From Pirellulaceae bacterium (GTDB lineage Bacteria; Planctomycetota; Planctomycetia; Pirellulales; Pirellulaceae): a stretch of DNA of 7,616 nucleotides. The stretch's first letter is position 1, and each line of letters opens with the position of its first letter. The DNA is taken from NCBI GenBank assembly GCA_030744095.1, contig JASLRF010000612.1, forward strand, positions 1-7,616. The letters run 5' to 3'. The position numbers and the translations under genes are program-made. Positions 1 to 5,486 of the stretch are shown one piece after another. Under the pieces are notes generated by a model. It was not told the origin of the DNA. It saw nothing but the letters and a program-made list of their open reading frames with translations, and ran no database searches.

Positions 1-153
1 CTTGCGTTGCAATCTTGACACCCTCCGTGATCCATCCCTGGGAGACGATTTTCACTGACTGGCAACAGTGAAACAAAACTGCCCTCCAAAAACTAGCTCA
101 GTTCACCAGGAAATGCCAACTTTGGCGCGGCCTAGGGCTACTCCATTTTTCTG
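1..153 (+). pseudogene. Broken remains of the first half of a GspF/PilC gene
   Basis: No single frame crosses this stretch, yet pieces of it read like the linker between the two T2SSF domains of a GspF/PilC platform protein. The frame starting at base 3 gives a piece ending IFTDWQQ before a TGA at 69-71. That resembles the family pattern of an IF-x-DF stretch shortly before a conserved LP-x-x-T. From about base 70, the frame of the downstream gene gives ETKLPSKN, then TAG (94-96), LSSPGNANFGAA, then TAG (133-135), then GYSIFLL running straight into the intact membrane segment at 154. The LP and the residues after it fall where the family has them. The simplest reading is one frameshift near 60-70 plus two in-frame stops. 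Sequencing error, or a genuine split of the gene into two polypeptides, remains possible. The rest of the first domain lies left of the window. Confidence 0.5.
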
Positions 154-672
154 TTGCCCTTCTTTTTGTTGCTGAGCTTTTTTTTCCTGGTGGGCGGGCT
201 GTATTATGTGGGTTGGTTGCCGCGAGATTTTCCCGTGGCGAATTGGCTGACCCGGCGTTACGACGGTGCGTTGGTGATGCGCACGTTGGGCCTCGCCGCC
301 CAAGAACAGCGACCATTTTCCAATGTTATTGCGATACTCGCACGGCTCTATCCGAAACGTAGTGTCCGAGGCTCTTTGGACGAGGCTGGCCGACGCATCA
401 ATCGTGGCGAGCCATGGACCGAGAGCCTGCAACGAACGGGAATCATCCGCGAGGCCGACGGCACGGTGTTGGAGGCCGCCGAGCGGACGGGTAATATTGC
501 TTGGGCGTTGGAGGAAATGGCCGATAGCGGTATGCGACGTTGGGTTTTTCGGCTACGAATTGTGTTGAATGTTCTGTTTCCAATCCTGGTCCTGGTGTTG
601 GGGCTGATCGTCGCCTTTCTGGTGATTGGCCTCTTCGTTCCTTTAACGTCGCTTATCGAAGGCATGTCATGA
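154..672 (+). CDS. GspF/PilC-family protein, C-terminal half only (T2SSF domain)
   Basis: GspF/PilC is the polytopic inner-membrane platform of type II secretion and type IV pilus machines; it couples the cytoplasmic ATPase to pseudopilus growth. Family members are usually about 400 residues with two T2SSF domains. This 172-residue frame holds one. It opens with a membrane helix (residues 2-20), then a helical cytoplasmic region (about 38-135) with G-E-P-W-T-E-S-L (85-92) and EAAERTGNIAWAL (107-119), matching the family's GE-x-SG-x-L signature, and ends with a hydrophobic pair of segments (138-165) containing FPILVLVLG and a closing VPL. The TTG at 154 is only the first possible start after an in-frame TAG at 133. 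No good Shine-Dalgarno sequence precedes it, which fits a truncated gene whose true start is far upstream. Its stop overlaps the next start (ATGA, 669-672). Whether a half protein works is unknown. Confidence 0.75.
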   Translation: MPFFLLLSFFFLVGGLYYVGWLPRDFPVANWLTRRYDGALVMRTLGLAAQEQRPFSNVIAILARLYPKRSVRGSLDEAGRRINRGEPWTESLQRTGIIREADGTVLEAAERTGNIAWALEEMADSGMRRWVFRLRIVLNVLFPILVLVLGLIVAFLVIGLFVPLTSLIEGMS

Positions 673-1076
673 TACGACGACGCAATGGATCGATGCTGTT
701 GGAAGTCAGTTTGGCAGTCATGCTGCTGTCGGTTGCTTTAATGGCCGTTGCGCAACTACTGGCAGTCGCTGCCAGACAACGCCACGAGGCGCGTTGGCGA
801 ACGGTCGCGATACACGAGGTCGCCAACGTGACGGAACAGATGATGGCGCTGCCTTGGGACGAGACCACCGCCGAGCGAATCAGCGCCACGGCGTTGGACC
901 CCACCACTGAAGCACTGTTGCCCAGCGCCAGGCTGCTGATTGAAGTGACCGATGTGATGGATCCGCGCCAGGCGAAACGCGTTCGGGTCTCGCTGGCTTA
1001 TCGGAATACCGCAGGCCTGCCCGTCGAGCCAATTACGCTGGTGGCGTGGAAGTTTTCGCCGGGAGGCAACGAATGA
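669..1076 (+). CDS. Type II secretion/type IV pilus minor pseudopilin, PilV/GspI-like
   Basis: A 135-residue prepilin-like protein. It has a 7-residue basic leader (MIRRRNG), then a class III signal: cleavage is expected after Gly7, giving mature S-M-L-L-E with glutamate at +5, followed by a hydrophobic helix to about residue 35. The rest is a small soluble domain with a stretch like ANVTEQMMALPW (about 52-63) and a C-terminal beta-rich part (RVRVSLAYRN, then ITLVAWKF) typical of PilV/GspI-type minor pseudopilins. Minor pseudopilins of this class form the tip complex that primes pseudopilus assembly in the inner membrane. I chose ATG 669 over longer in-frame starts because it sits in an ATGA overlap with the upstream stop, has GAAGG at 659-663, and puts the leader at a normal length. 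Assignment to GspI rather than PilV or GspH is by overall look and gene order. Confidence 0.75.
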   Translation: MIRRRNGSMLLEVSLAVMLLSVALMAVAQLLAVAARQRHEARWRTVAIHEVANVTEQMMALPWDETTAERISATALDPTTEALLPSARLLIEVTDVMDPRQAKRVRVSLAYRNTAGLPVEPITLVAWKFSPGGNE

Positions 1077-1618
1077 ACAGTCAAAGCTCGCGCCGTGCGT
1101 ATTCGCTGATCGAAGTGTTATTGGCGGTCACGATTGTCTCGATGGTGATGACCGCGGTGGCCGTCGCGATGCAGGCCATGTACCGAGTCGATCGGCAGTT
1201 GAAGGACAACGCGGCCTACGGGCAAGTGGTACCTCGGTTGTCACTGCAGCTAAGAACAGATACCCACGCCGCCGGCGATGTCGCCTTGCTGGATGGTCCG
1301 AAGGGACCCGGCGGCGTCTCGCTGACGTTGGCAGCTGATGGTGAAGTGATCGTGTACCAATCCGAAGCGGGGCGCGTTCTTCGCACGCGGCGGCGTGACG
1401 GTGAGGAGCTTGGTCACGAGGTCTATTATTTGGGAAAAACCGCCACATTTCGGTGGCAGAAAACTGGGCCACCGTCGTCAATGGTGGAGTTGGAGATTGT
1501 CCGCGCAATGGGAAAAATCGACTCGGCGGATTCTCAGCAAGTGGACCGCATCGTCGCCGCCATTGGGATCCGGACCCCGCACCGAAAGGAAGGAGCTCTC
1601 GATGCCTCAGTTGATTAG
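1073..1618 (+). CDS. Type II secretion minor pseudopilin, GspJ-like
   Basis: A 181-residue prepilin-like protein. The leader is nine residues (MNSQSSRRA). The predicted cleavage gives mature Y-S-L-I-E-V-L-L with Glu at +5, followed by a hydrophobic helix to about residue 36. Unusually, the residue before the cut is Ala9 rather than the near-invariant Gly. Downstream, RLSLQLRTDTHAAGDV (about 58-73) resembles the region after the helix in GspJ proteins, and the remainder alternates short beta strands with charged loops. GspJ helps form the tip complex with GspI and GspK. ATG 1073 overlaps the preceding stop as ATGA and has a strong GGAGG at 1062-1066, six bases away; a longer in-frame start at 1046 lacks that support and would bury the leader. 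Gene order I-J-K supports the call, but sequence alone would only say minor pseudopilin. Confidence 0.72.
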   Translation: MNSQSSRRAYSLIEVLLAVTIVSMVMTAVAVAMQAMYRVDRQLKDNAAYGQVVPRLSLQLRTDTHAAGDVALLDGPKGPGGVSLTLAADGEVIVYQSEAGRVLRTRRRDGEELGHEVYYLGKTATFRWQKTGPPSSMVELEIVRAMGKIDSADSQQVDRIVAAIGIRTPHRKEGALDASVD

Positions 1619-2054
1619 TCCTCGTCAACGACCGCACCAACTGATGCGGTACAAAGTGCGTCGCCGGGCTGCCGCGATGGCCGTTGTCTTGGTCTGTCTG
1701 CTGGTCATCATGTTGATGAGTGGCACACTTGTCCGCGGAATGCTGCTATATCATCGCCAGGCGAAGACTGAATCATTGCAGTTGCAGGCGCTGTGGCTGG
1801 CAGAATCTGCCGCGGCGCTGGCAGTGGCACAACTGCGAGCAGATCCGGAGTATCCAGGCCAAACGTGGCGAGTTTCCGTCGACGAGAATTCCGGTTCGAT
1901 TGGTGTCGCCGAAATTCATGTCGTACGTGTTGATCAGCATCCGCGGCAGCGCATCCTGCGTATTAAGTCAACCTATCCTGACGAACCGATTCAGCGGGTC
2001 GTTCTTGACCACGAGGTAACTGTGACCCTGCCAGTCTTGGGAGATTCCGAATGA
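1602..2054 (+). CDS. GspK/PilX-like minor pseudopilin
   Basis: A 150-residue protein with a basic N-terminus (MRYKVRRRAAA at 15-25), then one strong hydrophobic helix (about 26-47) and a soluble C-terminus. The pattern of a basic leader, small residue, MAVVLVCLLVIMLMS, then LAESAAALAVAQL (about 67-79) matches the N-terminal part of GspK and PilX proteins, which often lack the +5 glutamate, as here. GspK normally caps the pseudopilus tip and is about 300 residues with a large alpha-helical insert. This protein is half that length and lacks the insert, so PilX-like is equally fair. ATG 1602 has AGGAG at 1591-1595, six bases upstream. The start lies inside the preceding gene (17-base overlap), and its own stop overlaps the next start as ATGA (2051-2054). 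The next in-frame ATG (1644) has no ribosome site. Confidence 0.68.
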   Translation: MPQLISPRQRPHQLMRYKVRRRAAAMAVVLVCLLVIMLMSGTLVRGMLLYHRQAKTESLQLQALWLAESAAALAVAQLRADPEYPGQTWRVSVDENSGSIGVAEIHVVRVDQHPRQRILRIKSTYPDEPIQRVVLDHEVTVTLPVLGDSE

Positions 2055-3037
2055 AAAAGGACATCCGCGCGTTCACCTTGGTCGAGCTTCTGGTGGTGAT
2101 CGCCATCATCGGCATTCTGGTGGCCATGCTACTGCCCGCCGTGCAGGCGGCCCGCGAAGCGGCCCGTCGCTCGCAGTGCCAACATCATCTGGCCCAGTTG
2201 ATCATTGCGGTCAATAACTACGAGATGGCGCACACGGCCTATCCGACGGGAACCGTCGCCGCGACCGGACCGGTTCGCAGTGTTCCCCAGGGCTATCATC
2301 ATGGCTGGACGACTCAGTTACTGCCGTATGTCGAACAGGGCGTTGTTTATCGCAATATCGACCACTCGGTCAGCGTTTACGACGCCGGCAACGCCAAAGT
2401 GCGTGCCCACAATGTCGCATTCTATCGTTGCCCTTCGTCATGGTTGGGCGGTCGTGGATACAGCGATTACGCCGGCCTGCAGCATGATGTCGAAGCGCCG
2501 ATTGACGCCGCCAATGACGGGATCTTCTTCCTTAACAGTAAAGTTCGCTATCAAGACGTTTCCGACGGCTCGTCACAGACGTTCTTCTTTGGCGAAAAGC
2601 TCGCAACCGTCGGCGATCTCGGCTGGATGTCGGGCACTCGAGCGATTCTGCGAAACACGGGCACGCCACTGAATGCCGCATTGACGTTGTCCGCGGGGCG
2701 CCCTGCTCTGGTGGGACCGACTCGGCCGCCGGGGGTTGAAGACGGCGTGGACACGCCCGCCGATGCCTCTGGAGATACGTCTTCCCCCGCCGAAGACACG
2801 GAGAATCTGACAAAAGAAGCTAATGACCAGCCTGACGAAGCGAAGAGCAACAGTATTAAATATGGCCAGCCGATCGGCCCGTTGTCCGTCGGCGGATTTG
2901 CCAGTGATCACGCGGCTGGAGCGAATTTTGCCTTGGGTGATGGCAGCGTTCGGTATATCAGTGAGACCATTTCGACCGCGGTCTACCAGCAATTAGGAAA
3001 TCGCCACGACGGTAAGTTGATTGATGGGGAGTTCTAG
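2051..3037 (+). CDS. DUF1559 prepilin-like protein with H-X9-DG motif, copy 1
   Basis: A 328-residue member of the planctomycete DUF1559 family, whose function is unknown. The leader MKKDIRA precedes mature F-T-L-V-E-L-L-V-V-I with Glu at +5, then a hydrophobic helix ending LLPAVQAAREAARR (27-40). The residue before the cut is Ala, not Gly. The body has two cysteines (43 and 127, the latter in RCPSS), YHHGW (82-86), PIDAANDGIFFLNS (150-163) and DLGWMSGTRAILRN (189-202), all shared with the next two genes. A Pro/Asp/Glu-rich low-complexity linker (about 225-270) precedes the C-terminal H287-x9-D297-G298 motif, called pre_pil_HX9DG in TIGRFAMs. The protein should be anchored in the inner membrane and could enter a pseudopilus after prepilin-peptidase processing. 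ATG 2051 has GGGAG at 2039-2043 and overlaps the preceding stop, placing it in the pseudopilin operon. Confidence 0.93.
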   Translation: MKKDIRAFTLVELLVVIAIIGILVAMLLPAVQAAREAARRSQCQHHLAQLIIAVNNYEMAHTAYPTGTVAATGPVRSVPQGYHHGWTTQLLPYVEQGVVYRNIDHSVSVYDAGNAKVRAHNVAFYRCPSSWLGGRGYSDYAGLQHDVEAPIDAANDGIFFLNSKVRYQDVSDGSSQTFFFGEKLATVGDLGWMSGTRAILRNTGTPLNAALTLSAGRPALVGPTRPPGVEDGVDTPADASGDTSSPAEDTENLTKEANDQPDEAKSNSIKYGQPIGPLSVGGFASDHAAGANFALGDGSVRYISETISTAVYQQLGNRHDGKLIDGEF

Positions 3038-3241
3038 CGAGGCTGTGCCTCGGACCGATGCGAGCGATCGCTCCGTTGCAGCGACCCGCTCCCCGACCAA
3101 CCTGCGGTCAGTGCCCGTCGCTAAAAACTTGATTCATTTGTAAAGAAAAACCTGATACAAGCTTTTCTGAAGAAGAACCTGACATGAGCTTTCTCGTTCC
3201 AAGCCTTTCTTGTCTCAAGAGGCAAGATCCAGGACTCGCAG
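3038..3241. other. Intergenic gap inside the DUF1559 cluster: hairpin, palindrome, repeats
   Basis: This 204-base gap is the only long break in a tightly packed cassette. Directly after the stop is a perfect 6-base-pair hairpin, CGAGGC-tgt-GCCTCG (3038-3052), without a following T tract, so a weak or factor-dependent terminator or an mRNA-end stabiliser at best. A perfect 12-base palindrome, GAGCGATCGCTC, lies at 3062-3073. From about 3122 composition changes sharply to A-rich on this strand, with tandem 27-base repeats (listed separately). The next gene has its own ribosome site, AGGA at 3231-3234, seven bases before ATG 3242. I see no convincing -35/-10 pair, but an internal promoter for copies 2 and 3 would have to be here. 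Confidence 0.6.
3143..3196 (+). repeat. Two tandem copies of a 27-base A-rich repeat
   Basis: Copy one (3143-3169) starts AAGAAAAACCTGATAC and copy two (3170-3196) starts AAGAAGAACCTGACAT. Both continue with an AGCTTT block. They match at roughly three quarters or more of positions. A degenerate third piece, AAAAACTTGATTCA (3123-3136), precedes them with a 23-base offset. No open reading frame uses the region on the + strand. On the other strand it reads as T-rich TCAGGTTCTTCTT and TCAGGTTTTTCTT. Role unknown; candidates are a protein or small-RNA binding site, or a fragment of a dispersed intergenic repeat. Confidence 0.7.
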
Positions 3242-4261
3242 ATGACCAACAGACAAACAATGCACGCAGGTGAAACTCGCATCACGCGCGGATGCATCAG
3301 CCGTGGTTTTACGTTGGTCGAACTGTTGATTGTCGTCGCAGTCATCGGGATCTTGGTTGCGCTTCTCTTGCCCGCTGTGCAGGCTGCGCGGGAAGCCGCT
3401 CGACGCGCGTCGTGTTCGAACAACCTTGCGCAGCTGATCATGGCGGTTCATCATTACGAATCGACACATCAGCTCTATCCGCCAGGTACGGTGAACCCGA
3501 CCGGTCCGATCCTCAATCAATTGAAGGGCTACCACCATGGCTGGATCGGGCAGATGATGCCGTTCTTGGAAAAAGAGGCGGTATACCATCGCATCGACCG
3601 TGATGTGAGTGTGTATCACAAGAACAACTTGCCGGTTCGCGCGCTCCACCTTTCCCGGCTGCAGTGCCCGTCAAACCCAATGGGAGGCAAAGGCTATTCG
3701 CAGTATGCCGCCTTGCACCACGATGCCGAGAATCCGATCGATGTCGACCAAAACGGCGTCTTCTTCTTGAACAGCGCTGTCACTCAGGATGATGTGAGCG
3801 ATGGCGTTGGTTACACGATTTTCCTGGGTGAAAAGGCGCTGGAACGCGGTGACCTGGGCTGGATGTCGGGGACTAGGGCGATCCTGCGCAACACCGGCGA
3901 GGCACTCAACACTGCCATCGACCAAATCCGACAGACACGCGCCTGGAATCGGGGCACGCAACTTCCGCCTGGAGTTTCCTTGTCATCGGGAAAACCTGCG
4001 GGGGCAGGGGGCATGGATGGCTTCGGTGGTGAGGAAGAATCCTATGATCTTGACGAACGGAACGATAGGCTGATCGTGCTGGGTGGAACATCGCCGCGTG
4101 CGGCAGCGACATTTGTCGGCGGGTTCGCCAGTTATCATTCCAGCGGCGCCAATTTTGCGATGGGGGACGGTAGCACGCGATTCATCGCCACGACGGTATC
4201 GACGACAGTCTATCGACAGTTGGGGCATCGAGCTGACGGCAAACTCATCGAACTTCAGTAG
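3242..4261 (+). CDS. DUF1559 prepilin-like protein with H-X9-DG motif, copy 2
   Basis: A 339-residue paralogue of the preceding DUF1559 protein. Its leader is longer (22 residues, ending ISRG) and keeps the canonical Gly before mature F-T-L-V-E-L-L-I-V-V; the helix runs to about residue 43 and ends LLPAVQAAREAARR. Shared subfamily landmarks are C58, YHHGW (97-101), the C142-P-S-N site, NPIDVDQNGVFFLNS (164-178), DLGWMSGTRAILRN (204-217) and H299-x9-D309-G310. The variable linker (about 248-292) here is Gly-rich and then acidic, unlike that of copy 1. I chose ATG 3242 because AGGA at 3231-3234 is well spaced; the in-frame ATG at 3260 has no ribosome site and would only shorten the leader. Expected location is the inner membrane or periplasmic face, possibly in a pilin-like fibre; no function is known for the family. 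Confidence 0.93.
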   Translation: MTNRQTMHAGETRITRGCISRGFTLVELLIVVAVIGILVALLLPAVQAAREAARRASCSNNLAQLIMAVHHYESTHQLYPPGTVNPTGPILNQLKGYHHGWIGQMMPFLEKEAVYHRIDRDVSVYHKNNLPVRALHLSRLQCPSNPMGGKGYSQYAALHHDAENPIDVDQNGVFFLNSAVTQDDVSDGVGYTIFLGEKALERGDLGWMSGTRAILRNTGEALNTAIDQIRQTRAWNRGTQLPPGVSLSSGKPAGAGGMDGFGGEEESYDLDERNDRLIVLGGTSPRAAATFVGGFASYHSSGANFAMGDGSTRFIATTVSTTVYRQLGHRADGKLIELQ

Positions 4262-4273
4262 GACGGCTGGACC

Positions 4274-5233
4274 ATGAAACAGCACCGTGGCTTCACGTAT
4301 ATCGAACTCTTGACCGTCATCGCGATCATCGGTGTACTGGTTGCGTTGCTATTGCCGGCAGTGCAGGCGGCGACGGAAGCGGCGCGACGAATGTCGTGCG
4401 CCAATAACCTGACACAAGTGATCCTCGCCGTTCAAGAATATGAATCCACACACCAGGTCTATCCGCCAGGAACCGTCGACACTTCAGGGCCGATTTTCCA
4501 TGTTCCGCAGGGCTATCACCACAATTGGATTTCCCAGATCCTGCCGTTCTTGGAACAGGAACCGTTGGCGCGGCACATCGACTATCGCGTGGGCGTTTAC
4601 GACGATGCAAATCGACCTGCTCGCCGTGTGCATCTGGAGATCCTGCGTTGTCCTTCGTCGCCGGCAGGCGGCATAGGCTACAGTGACTACGCTGGGATTC
4701 ACAATGATACTGAAACGCCAATTGACGTAGATAACAATGGCATCTTCTTCTTGAACAGCCGAATACGGTACGACGATGTTGTCGATGGCGTTTCGAATAC
4801 AATATTCATCGGTGAAAAAGCGACCCTGTTGGGCGATCTGGGGTGGATGTCGGGGACGCGGGCGACGTTGCGCAACTTGGGCAGCTTCAATGGTACCGGG
4901 CGTCGGCTACCCTGGACCACCGCTGGTTTCCCGCCAGGTGTTGTGGGGGACGCGAGCTTGGCGCCAACGCTCAGCGGCGATGCACTCGAGGCGATTTTGT
5001 TTTCATCCAATTCGTCAGGTCGATGGGTAAATGTGGACCCACCGGCATTCGCTGCCAAACCACCCGAGGATCCAAATCTGGGGGTCGGTGGTCTCTCTAG
5101 CGTGCATCCCGGTGGCGGGCAGTCCGCCCGAGGCGATGGCAGCATCAGGTTTATGACCGAAACGATCGACGTCCGTGTGCGACAGCAGATGGCCAACCGC
5201 GCTGATCGTGGCTTGCTAAACGACGATTGGTAG
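4274..5233 (+). CDS. DUF1559 prepilin-like protein with H-X9-DG motif, copy 3
   Basis: A 319-residue paralogue, 12 bases after copy 2 and almost certainly on the same transcript. The leader is short (MKQHRG), with canonical Gly before mature F-T-Y-I-E-L-L-T-V-I. The helix ends LLPAVQAATEAARR, with Thr replacing the Arg of copies 1 and 2. Shared landmarks are C42, YHHNW (81-85), RCPSS (125-129), TPIDVDNNGIFFLNS (148-162), DLGWMSGTRATLRN (188-201) and H278-x9-D288-G289. The stretch between His and Asp is PGGGQSARG, more divergent than the GANFA seen in copies 1 and 2. The linker (about 205-268) is unrelated in composition to the other two. A weak AGGA at 4260-4263 overlaps the preceding stop codon, about ten bases before ATG 4274. 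No strong terminator follows. Confidence 0.92.
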   Translation: MKQHRGFTYIELLTVIAIIGVLVALLLPAVQAATEAARRMSCANNLTQVILAVQEYESTHQVYPPGTVDTSGPIFHVPQGYHHNWISQILPFLEQEPLARHIDYRVGVYDDANRPARRVHLEILRCPSSPAGGIGYSDYAGIHNDTETPIDVDNNGIFFLNSRIRYDDVVDGVSNTIFIGEKATLLGDLGWMSGTRATLRNLGSFNGTGRRLPWTTAGFPPGVVGDASLAPTLSGDALEAILFSSNSSGRWVNVDPPAFAAKPPEDPNLGVGGLSSVHPGGGQSARGDGSIRFMTETIDVRVRQQMANRADRGLLNDDW

Positions 5234-5486
5234 CCCCTGAGAGCGTTCGCTGCCCCACCCAAACTTCGTATTATCTGCGGTTTCACCAGTCATTGGGTTG
5301 GCGGCAAAAATCGCTCTTGCCAAATCTCGTCATTCCCGCAAAATCCCCCCTCCGCCATGATCTCCACCGGTCGCTAGAGCCCATGCGGCGTAAGTGTAGC
5401 GGGTTTTTCGTCACATAGGACTTAGAAACAAGGCGTTGCGCACGCTACACGTCCGTGCGACTCGCACCAGCAAGGGAGTGCCAAGG
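5234..5486. other. Intergenic region before the MaoC-like gene
   Basis: These 253 bases carry no convincing gene. Small stem-loops are present: AGCG-tt-CGCT (5242-5251), GGCAA with TTGCC (5303-5307 and 5317-5321), and GTGCG-act-CGCAC (5455-5467) just upstream of the next ribosome site. None has a T tract, so none is a good intrinsic terminator. A longer inverted repeat (5394-5450) is listed separately. I see no clear promoter. Confidence 0.55.
5394..5450. repeat. Spaced inverted repeat GTGTAGCG ... CGCTACAC
   Basis: Perfect 8-base arms (5394-5401 and 5443-5450) enclose 41 bases. The right arm ends 36 bases before the MaoC-like start codon. It could be the ends of a tiny degenerate mobile or repeat element, or a chance match: an 8-base inverted pair within this spacing is not rare in 250 bases. 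No target-site duplication was recognised. Confidence 0.35.

Noticed and set aside
1..58. Tail of an unrelated upstream gene ending at TGA 56-58
   Set aside because: That frame gives no recognisable residues, whereas the frame from base 3 matches the GspF linker pattern and leads logically into the downstream T2SSF domain.
178..185. Run of eight T as a programmed slippage site joining two frames of gspF
   Set aside because: The frame downstream of the run already has coding-like third positions and linker-like residues well upstream of it (from about 139), so a shift at the run is not required. Kept only as an alternative under the gspF finding.
3062..3073. GCGATCGC as a HIP1-type genome-wide motif
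   Set aside because: It occurs once here as part of a 12-base palindrome; HIP1 abundance is a cyanobacterial feature and nothing else suggests that origin.
4699..5286. Long open frame of 195 codons on the minus strand opposite DUF1559 copy 3
   Set aside because: It lies fully opposite a gene with clear family motifs, shows no recognisable domain, and is expected as a shadow in GC-rich coding DNA. The same applies to the other minus-strand open frames over 1128-1640, 2532-2992, 3215-3649 and 5842-6336.
5227..5418. Open frame of 63 codons overlapping the end of DUF1559 copy 3
   Set aside because: It begins inside the preceding gene, has no ribosome site or domain, and shows no coding-like composition.
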